13,000 bases of DNA, taken from the NCBI GenBank assembly GCA_045538195.1, contig JAZSRA010000137.1:1-13000 (forward strand), read 5' to 3'. Of this stretch, positions 7,151-12,077 are shown piece after piece. A model generated the notes under the pieces. That model saw only the letters and a program-made list of their open reading frames with translations, was not told the DNA's origin and made no database searches. Source of the DNA: SVTX01 sp045538195. Its GTDB lineage: Bacteria; Bacillota; Clostridia; Oscillospirales; CAG-272. The position numbers and the translations under genes were made by a program. Positions within the stretch are counted from its first letter, which is position 1. Each line of letters opens with the position of its first letter.

Positions 7151-7179
7151 ATTATACTCAACTTTTGAGTATTTGTCAA
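7151..7179 (-). promoter_or_regulatory. Promoter of the secreted-protein gene
   Basis: TTGACA (7179-7174), 17 bp, TATAAT (7156-7151) is a full consensus. The spacer contains operator site 1, so a bound repressor would block RNA polymerase. Confidence 0.85.
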
Positions 7180-7195
7180 TACTCAAATCATGAGT
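7156..7195. promoter_or_regulatory. Twin dyad operators in the divergent XRE/secreted-protein intergenic region
   Basis: Site 1 is ACTCAA-CTT-TTGAGT (7156-7170), a perfect dyad. Site 2 is ACTCAA-ATC-ATGAGT (7181-7195), with one mismatch. Their centres are 25 bp apart. The inner halves also make a perfect inverted repeat TTGAGTATT-TGTC-AATACTCAA (7165-7186). The sites cover the -35/-10 spacer of the secreted-protein promoter and the region just upstream of the likely -10 of the regulator gene (TAAAAT, 7200-7205), as expected for autoregulation by an XRE-family dimer. Confidence 0.75.
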
Positions 7196-7209
7196 GTGAT
7201 AAAATTTTT

Positions 7210-7230
7210 ACATAAAATATACTTTTATGT
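7210..7230 (+). promoter_or_regulatory. Inverted repeat just upstream of the XRE gene SD
   Basis: ACATAAAA (7210-7217), TATAC, TTTTATGT (7223-7230) is a perfect 8-bp dyad abutting AGGAG (7231-7235). It may be a leader hairpin affecting translation or another protein-binding site. Confidence 0.5.
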
Positions 7231-7242
7231 AGGAGTTTGATT

Positions 7243-7449
7243 ATGAATTATCGCATAAGAATGAGAAATCTGCGAGAGGACAGAGATCTCACACAAAAAG
7301 AAGTGGGACAGATAATCAATAAATCACAGCAAGGATACAGTCACATTGAAGATGGCAGAGCCGAACTAAAAATCGATGACTTGATAAAGCTTTGCAAGTT
7401 TTACAAAGTAAGTGCTGATTATTTTATCGGTATATCAGATAAAATATAA
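7243..7449 (+). CDS. Small XRE-family helix-turn-helix regulator
   Basis: The protein has 68 residues and is almost entirely a Cro/CI-type HTH domain: LREDRDLTQKEVGQIINKSQ with recognition-helix region SQQGYSHIEDGRAELKIDDL and the closing LIKLCKFYKVSADYFIGI. It has no extra sensor or dimerisation domain, like many prophage and toxin-antitoxin repressors. The ATG at 7243 is chosen because AGGAG ends 7 nt before it; a TTG at 7237 would sit on the SD. It probably binds the ACTCAA/TTGAGT operators and represses the divergent secreted-protein gene and itself; this is inferred from position and dyad symmetry. Confidence 0.9.
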   Translation: MNYRIRMRNLREDRDLTQKEVGQIINKSQQGYSHIEDGRAELKIDDLIKLCKFYKVSADYFIGISDKI

Positions 7450-7479
7450 AATTCTTTTCGAGCAGCTATATCAAAAAAT

Positions 7480-7490
7480 CGTCACCTCCA
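7480..7490 (+). other. Short match to the 3' acceptor strand of tRNA-Cys
   Basis: CGTCACCTCCA equals the 3' acceptor strand, discriminator and CCA of the tRNA-Cys at 12289-12363. It is followed by a terminator and a copy of the 17-mer, much as the intact tRNA is followed by the same 17-mer. It may be a tRNA remnant. The complement contains GGAGGTGA, a perfect SD-like string, so chance is possible. Confidence 0.35.
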
Positions 7491-7527
7491 AAACAAAAAG
7501 CACCCGATCGGGTGCTTTTTGTTTTGG
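7488..7527. terminator. 40-bp perfect palindromic terminator
   Basis: Two 20-nt arms, 7488-7507 and 7508-7527, are exact reverse complements with no spacer (core GCACCCGATCGGGTGC, flanked by A5 and T5 runs and by CCAAAAC/GTTTTGG). It terminates the lipoprotein gene (minus) and probably the XRE gene (plus). Confidence 0.9.
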
Positions 7528-7533
7528 CACGAG

Positions 7534-7550
7534 TTGACAAAAAAGATGCC
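7534..7550 (-). repeat. 17-mer junction repeat, copy A
   Basis: The minus strand reads GGCATCTTTTTTGTCAA. The stop codon of the lipoprotein gene (TAG, 7552-7550) overlaps its first base. The terminator palindrome follows 6 nt later. Confidence 0.85.
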
Positions 7551-8197
7551 TACTTTAAACACTTCAAAAACGAGATATCATAAGTACTGTCTTCGAAATT
7601 ATCGTATATGGAGAAGTTTTCATCAAGAAAATGCATTTCAGTCGGAGTGACATTGTAAGCAGAATTTTTTTCGATATATTCAAGCTCGCTCATCGTGTAG
7701 ACGAATACAACAGTGCGGTTCTGGTTGTCGAGCATGACATACTCTAATACTTCCCATTTTTTATTCACTTCCGTCCATTGCAGAATATAAGTCGGAAAGT
7801 CAAAATTTGCGTCATCATATACAGGAGCAATTTCTCTTTCACCGTTCTGCAATTTGAAATTTTTTAAACTATCAGAAAAAGCAATATAGTTATCCTCGCT
7901 CAAAGCACAAGAAAAATATATAGCATAACCATCAACGTCGATACCGGGTGTCCAATGAAAATAATATTCTTCAAGGGTTGAAGGAGTTTCTCTTGGAAAA
8001 AGAAGCAAGTGAGAATTGTAAAGATACCCTCCAAATCCCAACAAAGTATCGCGATCGGGAGAGCTTTGTTTATTCCATTCTTTGACCATACCGTCATACA
8101 TATATTGATAGTCAGAAATATCGGTGCGTTCTTTCGAACACGAACAACAAGTTAAAATAATAAAAGTTGCTATTAGTATCAGAAAAATCTTTTTCAT
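7550..8197 (-). CDS. Orphan lipoprotein in the constant-end module
   Basis: The 215-residue protein starts MKKIFLILIATFIIL followed by TCCSCS, a lipoprotein-type signal with a cysteine cluster at about residues 17-20, so it should be anchored outside the membrane. The mature part is acidic and aromatic (QYMYDGMVKEWNK, EEYYFHWTPGIDVDGYAIYF, YILQWTEVNKKWEVLEYVML). I do not recognise a family. The start is set by GGCGGTG 5 nt upstream, in the shared CAGAAAGGCGGTG leader. The gene ends inside the 17-mer repeat. It has its own promoter and terminator, so it is a complete single-gene module. Confidence 0.8.
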   Translation of the reverse strand: MKKIFLILIATFIILTCCSCSKERTDISDYQYMYDGMVKEWNKQSSPDRDTLLGFGGYLYNSHLLLFPRETPSTLEEYYFHWTPGIDVDGYAIYFSCALSEDNYIAFSDSLKNFKLQNGEREIAPVYDDANFDFPTYILQWTEVNKKWEVLEYVMLDNQNRTVVFVYTMSELEYIEKNSAYNVTPTEMHFLDENFSIYDNFEDSTYDISFLKCLK

Positions 8198-8202
8198 ATC
8201 GC

Positions 8203-8248
8203 CACCGCCTTTCTGATTTTATTATAGCATACTTTGGGGGAATTTCAA
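8203..8248 (-). promoter_or_regulatory. Shared-type promoter and leader of the 8197 gene
   Basis: TTGAAA (8248-8243), 16 bp, TATAAT (8226-8221), then leader CAGAAAGGCGGTG (8215-8203) and ATG 5 nt later. Almost the same string occurs upstream of 9600 and 11003. Confidence 0.8.
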
Positions 8249-8311
8249 TATGCATAGTGAAAATGCTTAAAAAACAGGCATTTGAGATCGGTAACGTAGG
8301 AAGATAAATGG

Positions 8312-8344
8312 CAAATGGACCGAGTCAATGACTCGGTCCATTTG
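8312..8344. terminator. Near-perfect 33-bp palindrome after the broken lipoprotein gene
   Basis: CAAATGGACCGAGTCA (8312-8327), a single A, then its exact reverse complement (8329-8344). A weak T-rich run (ATTTATCTT) follows on the minus strand. An outer 8-bp inverted repeat, GATCGGTA (8286-8293) and TACCGATC (8363-8370), brackets it. It is the likely terminator of the gene ending at 8369, but the 1-nt spacing and missing U tract are unusual. Confidence 0.6.
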
Positions 8345-8368
8345 AAAACGGATCGCTAAATATACCGA

Positions 8369-9010
8369 TCACCGAAACATTGCTTCGATCTGCTCTACAG
8401 TGTATCCGCTCGGGATGGTTGCGATTATAAAGCACATAAATTTGTCCGCCTTCTTCAGATAATATACCTGCTTCATAGAGGTTCCCTGAACGGTGATGGT
8501 GCAATCAACCTTTGCAAATTCGGTTTTGCCAAGCTTTACAGTTTCAAGAGAATCGGGGAAGGTGACCGTCATACCTGATACATTTGCAAGTTGAGTTTTA
8601 AGTGCTTCAACATACTGCTCAACGGTGATGTTGGTAGCAAATGTTTTGGAGAGGTTTTCGAATCCTACGTTGATATTGCTTCTCGTAATTATGTCCACTA
8701 CCATCATATCGTATATAGATGGGTTGTTTTCCAAGGCGTTTTTGAAGTTTTCCCCCAGAAACATATCCACACCCAAGTTCATCGCTGCCGCAATCTCTTC
8801 GTCGGTGGAATATACCCATGACTCCGGCTTTGTAAAAGTAAGGCCCAGATATTCAGATGTGTAAATGTCACCCTAAATGATGCCGCGGGAAAGCTCAGGC
8901 GATTTTTTGTTGTCATCGGGTTGTTCGTCTTTATTGGACGGAACAAAAGTACAAGAGACAAGCAAAAGTACCATTACGACCGCAAGGGTAAGAGCCAAAA
9001 ATTTTTTCAT
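8369..9010 (-). pseudogene. Lipoprotein gene interrupted by an in-frame TAG
   Basis: From ATG 9010-9008 (GGAGG 7-8 nt upstream) the frame encodes a lipoprotein signal (KKFLALTLAVVMVLLLVSC, lipid-bearing C20), a polar linker and then, at codon 46, TAG (8875-8873). The same frame continues without shift through YTSEYLGLTFTKPESWVYS and DEEIAAAMNLGVDMF to a normal end at 8369, about 213 residues in all. The EYLGLTF-KPESW segment resembles clostridial lipoproteins with a PsbP/Mog1-like fold. Downstream ATG codons (for example at 8782) would give a form without signal peptide and so are unlikely starts. A single substitution explains the break. It has its own consensus promoter and did not use the GGCGGTG leader of its neighbours. 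Confidence 0.78.
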
Positions 9011-9048
9011 TGTTAAATCCTCCTTGTAGCTCGTTTTTTATTATACCC

Positions 9049-9077
9049 ATTATACTAAATTTTCGCAAAGTTGTCAA
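9049..9077 (-). promoter_or_regulatory. Promoter of the broken lipoprotein gene
   Basis: TTGACA (9077-9072), 17 bp, TATAAT (9054-9049). Confidence 0.8.
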
Positions 9078-9106
9078 TATACCTTCGCGGAAATATTTGG
9101 CTCATT

Positions 9107-9123
9107 ATGACAAAAAAGATGCC
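9107..9123 (-). repeat. 17-mer junction repeat, copy E
   Basis: The minus strand reads GGCATCTTTTTTGTCAT, one base off the usual form, 3 nt after the stop codon of the 9600 gene. Unlike copies A, B and C, no strong terminator hairpin follows before the next promoter. Confidence 0.8.
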
Positions 9124-9126
9124 AAT

Positions 9127-9600
9127 TTATTTTGATAATTCTTTTAGCAAATTGGTCTTGTAGATTTTATCGTAATGCGTAAATTGAATTTTCACTGCCT
9201 TTTTGAAATTCTTGCATCCGTCTGCGAAAAAGATAGGGATATTGTGTAATGCATCTGCTAAATCTTCAAGACGCTGAAAGTCTCTTGCTTTTGCATATTC
9301 AAGCATCATCTGAAATCCGTTTGCGAGAAAAGAGTAACAAGCCTCATCTTTGATGACCTTCCAACCATACGTATAAATGTTATCGACATATACCCATCGA
9401 AAATCGTCTTGATCTATGCTTTCTATTTTTCTCAATTTCTTTCGAATAATATTATCGTCTATTGTATTATCTGCCTGGGGAGTCCTTAAAATGTCAAGTA
9501 CAGCATTTATCACTTCGAAATTATATTCGTTTTCCGGTTTGGCTCGTAACATAGTTATTGCAGAATGTATATCGTAAAAATCATAATTAAGTAGCAACAT
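9127..9600 (-). CDS. Orphan cytosolic protein in the constant-end module
   Basis: The protein has 157 residues with no signal or membrane segment, and looks mainly alpha-helical (ARDFQRLEDLADALHNIPIF, GCKNFKKAVKIQFTHYDKIY). I do not recognise a family; the size and helical, charged nature are like small immunity-type or regulatory proteins, which is only a resemblance. I choose ATG 9600-9598 over a GTG at 9606 because it restores the 5-nt distance from GGCGGTG seen in the other modules. The stop lies 3 nt before the 17-mer. Confidence 0.75.
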   Translation of the reverse strand: MLLLNYDFYDIHSAITMLRAKPENEYNFEVINAVLDILRTPQADNTIDDNIIRKKLRKIESIDQDDFRWVYVDNIYTYGWKVIKDEACYSFLANGFQMMLEYAKARDFQRLEDLADALHNIPIFFADGCKNFKKAVKIQFTHYDKIYKTNLLKELSK

Positions 9601-9605
9601 ACTCA

Positions 9606-9652
9606 CACCGCCTTTCTGATTGTATTATATCATAATTTCCTATATTTTTCAA
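9606..9652 (-). promoter_or_regulatory. Shared-type promoter and leader of the 9600 gene
   Basis: TTGAAA (9652-9647), 17 bp, TATAAT (9629-9624), leader CAGAAAGGCGGTG (9618-9606), ATG 5 nt later. Confidence 0.8.
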
Positions 9653-9669
9653 TATTCTCCTTGTAATAT

Positions 9670-9852
9670 TCAAAAGCCTTTCATTCGTGCGTCAAGCTCG
9701 TCGATTTTATTCAGGATGATGAAATATGCGCGGTCGATCACCTTTTTGGCGTATTTCTCAAAGTCGTCCTTGGGCGGATCTTTGAGAAAGCTTTGTCGCG
9801 CGAGGACAAGGGCGTATTTTACTCGATAATAATGCTTGAGTTCGTATTCCAT
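9670..9852 (-). CDS. Small orphan protein (60 aa)
   Basis: The protein begins MEYELKHYYRVKYALVLARQ and ends DELDARMKGF. It is charged and probably two or three helices, with no membrane segment. No family is recognised. It has a good SD (GAAAGGAAG, 7 nt before ATG), a TATAAT -10 (9888-9883) with a weak TGGACT -35 at 16 bp, and a striking inverted repeat around the -10, so it is likely a real, regulated gene. It lies between the four-helix-bundle relic and the 9600 gene with no terminator in between. Confidence 0.65.
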   Translation of the reverse strand: MEYELKHYYRVKYALVLARQSFLKDPPKDDFEKYAKKVIDRAYFIILNKIDELDARMKGF

Positions 9853-9859
9853 ATAAAAA

Positions 9860-9899
9860 CTTCCTTTCGGTTTGGTAACACCATTATACCGAAAGGAAG
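9860..9899. promoter_or_regulatory. 11-bp inverted repeat around the -10 of the 60-aa gene
   Basis: CTTCCTTTCGG (9860-9870) and CCGAAAGGAAG (9889-9899) are exact reverse complements, 18 bp apart. The spacer holds the -10 (9883-9888) and a smaller dyad GGT-AAC-ACC. The upstream arm lies in the -35/-10 spacer, so it is mostly untranscribed. The other arm is the SD region. This points to a DNA operator rather than an RNA hairpin. Confidence 0.6.
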
Positions 9900-9926
9900 C
9901 CGAAAGTCCAGATAAGATTTTGAAAA

Positions 9927-10286
9927 TTATTTGTTAGCAATATTTGATTTCGCTGTTCTGCAAGAGGAAACAAGCATCACGCGGAGAGTCGCACATTTAT
10001 CAGAAAGAATTTTGTACTGTTGAGCATCAATATAATTCGTTTTTTGCAAAAGTTCAAGCCAATAGCCGGTTTCGCTTGCTTCTTTGAGTGCTATTTCAAG
10101 TTTGGATATAAAATCCTTTTTGCCTTGTGCGTATTATGCTTCGTGAATGTTTGCGCCGATTGATGTGCCGCTTCTACCGATTTGATTAGCGATAACGGAC
10201 TCGTGATTCGATTTTAAGTATTTGACAAGGTTAATAATATCTACGGATAATTCCATTGATAATTCACGGAGTTTAGATTCAGCCAT
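9927..10286 (-). pseudogene. Four-helix-bundle protein (S23/IVP family, Avd-like) broken by one nonsense codon
   Basis: The frame of 119 codons reads MAESKLRELSMELSVDIINL, VKYLKSNHESVIANQIGRSG, TSIGANIHEA, then TAA (codon 51, 10136-10134), then YAQGKKDFISKLEIALKEAS, ETGYWLELLQ and onwards to a stop at 9929-9927. Family members read NI-EAQYAQ-K-DF at this place, so CAA to TAA (one transition) explains the stop. The family includes proteins encoded in 23S rRNA intervening sequences and the Avd accessory protein of diversity-generating retroelements, pentameric bundles that bind nucleic acid. GAGGTG precedes ATG by 5 nt, and the promoter is TTTACA-17-TATAAT. The upstream sequence is directly the mini-hairpin array. 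The break looks recent because both halves are otherwise intact. Confidence 0.82.
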
Positions 10287-10309
10287 AGTAGCACCTCGCT
10301 TTCGATTAC

Positions 10310-10338
10310 ATTATAGCATAATTTTAAAGGTTTGTAAA
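10310..10338 (-). promoter_or_regulatory. Promoter of the four-helix-bundle gene
   Basis: TTTACA (10338-10333), 17 bp ending TATGC, TATAAT (10315-10310). The following leader (AATCGAAAGCGAGGTG) aligns with the CAGAAAGGCGGTG leaders of the orphan modules. The -35 abuts the first heptamer of array 1. Confidence 0.8.
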
Positions 10339-10340
10339 GA

Positions 10341-10514
10341 GTGATGTATCGGCTACGCCGAAGTGATGTTATGGCTTCGCCATAGTGATGTATTGCGTCT
10401 GCGGCGCAAAGTGATGTGATGTGTTCCGCATCCTCACGCGCGAAGCGCACATCACAAGGCGAAGCCGTCATCACGCACGAAGTGCACATCATGTTCCGCT
10501 TGCGGAACACATCG
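10341..10514. repeat. Mini-hairpin array 1 with GTGATGT/ACATCAC heptamer
   Basis: GTGATGT occurs at 10341, 10363, 10385 and 10411 (overlapping copy at 10416); the first three are exactly 22 bp apart. Reverse-complement copies follow: ACATCAC at 10449, TCATCAC at 10468, ACATCAT at 10486 and ACATCG at 10509. Each interval holds a different short hairpin, such as TCGGC/GCCGA, TATGGC-TTC-GCCATA, TTGCG/CGCAA, GCGC-GAA-GCGC, GGC-GAA-GCC, GCAC-GAA-GTGC and GTTCCGC-TT-GCGGAAC. It lies between a terminator (10517) and the promoter of the four-helix-bundle gene. No plausible protein is encoded. Confidence 0.85.
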
Positions 10515-10516
10515 TT

Positions 10517-10558
10517 CCAAACAAAAGAGCACTGCTCTCGCAGTGCTCTTTTGTTTGG
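10517..10558. terminator. Palindromic terminator, copy B
   Basis: Two 19-nt arms (10517-10535, 10540-10558) with a TCTC loop, core GAGCACTGC/GCAGTGCTC flanked by AAAA/TTTT. It matches the terminator at 11221-11262 almost exactly, so the two were duplicated or spread together. Confidence 0.9.
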
Positions 10559-10564
10559 CGCGTG

Positions 10565-10581
10565 TTGACAAAAAAGATGCC
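10565..10581 (-). repeat. 17-mer junction repeat, copy B
   Basis: Exact GGCATCTTTTTTGTCAA on the minus strand, 8 nt after the stop of the membrane protein gene and 6 nt before the terminator palindrome. Confidence 0.85.
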
Positions 10582-10589
10582 AACTGTTT

Positions 10590-11003
10590 TTATCCTATGT
10601 TTTGTTTGTCATTTATCATCAGTTTGATATGCTTGACGACAGATATAATTTCAAAAACAAAAATCGTCACAGCACATATAGCGATTCTAATATCGGGAAG
10701 ATTGTTTCTCGCAAATATAACAGGAATAGTGACAACTATTACCAATGCCAAAATTCCATTAAAGACAGGATTAATATTCTTAAATACTTTTATCACAGAA
10801 AGAACAGCATCTATAAGATAGAAAATCAAACTGCACAATGCCGTTATGAGAGCCAATATGGCTAAAGCGAAAGATCTACTTACACCACTTTCCGGTTCAA
10901 CTTCATTATTTGATATAATAAACGCGCCAATTAACAAGACCACACCAATCATTGTAACCAACATGCCAATCATTGCAGGTATTTTTGAGTATATTTTTTT
11001 CAT
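10590..11003 (-). CDS. Orphan four-TM membrane protein in the constant-end module
   Basis: The 137-residue protein has four hydrophobic segments at about 10-32 (IGMLVTMIGVVLLIGAFII), 45-70 (FALAILALITALCSLIFYLI), 82-98 and 105-122. The short hydrophilic loop EVEPESGVSRS lies between the first two and the tail is basic. No family is recognised. ATG follows GGCGGTG by 5 nt in the shared leader. The stop is 8 nt before the 17-mer repeat, which is followed by the palindromic terminator. It sits between the two mini-hairpin arrays. Confidence 0.78.
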   Translation of the reverse strand: MKKIYSKIPAMIGMLVTMIGVVLLIGAFIISNNEVEPESGVSRSFALAILALITALCSLIFYLIDAVLSVIKVFKNINPVFNGILALVIVVTIPVIFARNNLPDIRIAICAVTIFVFEIISVVKHIKLMINDKQNIG

Positions 11004-11008
11004 CGCCC

Positions 11009-11055
11009 CACCGCCTTTCTGGGTTTAGTATAACATAAATCCATTGTTTTTTCAA
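11009..11055 (-). promoter_or_regulatory. Shared-type promoter and leader of the 11003 gene
   Basis: TTGAAA (11055-11050), 17 bp, TATACT (11032-11027), leader CAGAAAGGCGGTG (11021-11009), ATG 5 nt later. The -35 touches the end of array 2. Confidence 0.8.
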
Positions 11056-11218
11056 TGATGCATTCGCTTCGCGAATATGAAGCAGAAGCCTTACGGCTTC
11101 TATGAAGCGGCGCGCCCGCGCCATGAAGCGAAGCGCAATGTTATTTCTCCGTGTGCCGAAGGCTCGCTTCATAGGGCGAAGCCCTGCTTCATTTTTCATG
11201 CGCGTAAGCGCGCTTCAT
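11055..11218. repeat. Mini-hairpin array 2 with ATGAAGC/GCTTCAT heptamer
   Basis: ATGATGC (11055, variant) and ATGAAGC at 11077, 11102 and 11123 are followed by GCTTCAT at 11166, 11186 and 11212. The intervals hold ATTCGC-TTC-GCGAAT, AGAAGCC-TTAC-GGCTTCT, GGCGCG-CC-CGCGCC, AGGGC-GAA-GCCCT and GCGC-GTAA-GCGC, all different hairpins. The central interval (11130-11165) is longer and degenerate. The plan is the same as in array 1 but with another heptamer. It lies between terminator C and the 11003 promoter. Confidence 0.85.
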
Positions 11219-11220
11219 TT

Positions 11221-11262
11221 CCAAACAAAAGAGCACTGCTCTCGCAGTGCTCTTTTGTTTGA
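11221..11262. terminator. Palindromic terminator, copy C
   Basis: Arms of 18 bp (from CAAACAAAAGAGCACTGC) around TCTC, identical to copy B except at the outermost bases. Confidence 0.9.
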
Positions 11263-11268
11263 GACGTG

Positions 11269-11285
11269 TTGACAAAAAAGATGCC
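11269..11285 (-). repeat. 17-mer junction repeat, copy C
   Basis: Exact GGCATCTTTTTTGTCAA on the minus strand. No gene ends directly at it; the 167 bp between it and the kinase stop are non-coding and hold the partial copy F. Confidence 0.85.
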
Positions 11286-11452
11286 ACCTTGAAAATGGCG
11301 AAAAGCCTTGTTTTATAAGGAATTTCAAATTTTTTGACAATTATTTTTCAGCCGTTTGGGCGGTTAGTAGCATCATTTTCAAAATCAAAGTTTTTACGAA
11401 AAAGATGCCGCCGTTTCTTTAGCAAATCAACCCGACAAATTGGAATTTCTCG
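11286..11452. other. Gene-free stretch with a partial 17-mer (copy F)
   Basis: I see no open frame with SD here. ACGAAAAAGATGCC (11396-11409) is a degenerate copy of the 17-mer, 43 bp beyond the kinase stop. A weak dyad CCTTG/TAAGG lies near 11310. F and C are 124 bp apart in the same orientation, so the segment between them might be an empty or eroded module. Confidence 0.4.
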
Positions 11453-11965
11453 TTATAAATCAATATTGATTTCGTACTTATCTTCAATGAGTATATAGTT
11501 CAAATTATACCTCTGTGCGAGGACTAGCATTTCTGCATTATCTGCCAATACACTCTCCATTGTACACCATTCATCATCCAAACGATTTTCAATGGCATTT
11601 GCATATTTCTTTATGTCAGTAAAGTGGTTTCTGATATATTTCTCGCTCATTACAAGGCAGAAATATTTGATGCTTTCAAGATATTCGGAGTCAAATTCAT
11701 TTTGCCAATCGAACGGAATATATCCACCCTCGACAATTAAGCTCTGATTGTTCTCAATAGCAGTTTTTATCATTTCACGAACAATCGGCCACAAGTATTC
11801 GGTTAATTCATTATCATCCATAGGGGTGAGTTCTGTGTTTCCGCTACGAATTAAACCCATTTTCAGATGGTCAATTGATAGATATGGATATTTATATTTT
11901 TCAAGCAATTTTTGAGCAAGTACCGTTTTGCCTGTATGCGATGCGCCTGTAATTAGAACAATCAT
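11453..11965 (-). CDS. P-loop nucleotide kinase-like protein
   Basis: The 170-residue protein has a Walker A at residues 6-13 (GASHTGKT), then PYLSIDHLKMGLIRSG, typical of the nucleotide/shikimate kinase-like acceptor-binding region, and LIVEGGYIPFDW, a Walker B-like strand. It belongs to a family usually annotated as adenylate kinase or AAA-family ATPase in Firmicutes; the true substrate is unknown. I choose the ATG at 11965 (MIVLITGAS) because AGGG lies 9 nt upstream; the ATG at 11974 would abut that SD. It is cytosolic. It is the first gene of the accessory region after the tRNA operon and has its own promoter (12005-12033). Confidence 0.82.
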   Translation of the reverse strand: MIVLITGASHTGKTVLAQKLLEKYKYPYLSIDHLKMGLIRSGNTELTPMDDNELTEYLWPIVREMIKTAIENNQSLIVEGGYIPFDWQNEFDSEYLESIKYFCLVMSEKYIRNHFTDIKKYANAIENRLDDEWCTMESVLADNAEMLVLAQRYNLNYILIEDKYEINIDL

Positions 11966-12004
11966 TATCTTCATCCCTACAAATTCTTATTTATCGGTGA
12001 GTTT

Positions 12005-12033
12005 ATTATACCATATTTCTATAAACTTTTCAA
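12005..12033 (-). promoter_or_regulatory. Promoter of the P-loop kinase gene
   Basis: TTGAAA (12033-12028), 17 bp, TATAAT (12010-12005). It uses the same -35 variant as the orphan modules, but its leader lacks CAGAAAGGCGGTG. Confidence 0.8.
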
Positions 12034-12077
12034 CCGATCTGGCTTTTTAACAAAGTTTTTTAAAAATAATGAAAAAA

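Noticed and set aside
208..10286. Stop-codon reassignment to explain the interrupted genes
   Set aside because: The in-frame stops are two TAA and one TAG, intact genes end normally at TAA, TAG and TGA, and the kinase also carries a frameshift and deletions. Independent pseudogenes explain this better.
10241..10510. Open frame of 89 codons across array 1
   Set aside because: It reads through the hairpin repeats and the promoter of the four-helix-bundle gene, and has no SD.
10565..10581. TTGACAAAAAAGATGCC as a set of plus-strand -35 promoter elements
   Set aside because: No consistent -10 lies 16-18 bp downstream in the several copies, and the sequence continues into the 3' ends of minus-strand genes.
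10341..11218. CRISPR-like repeat arrays
   Set aside because: The repeats are only 7 bp, they invert half-way, the intervals are themselves palindromic, and no cas gene is present.
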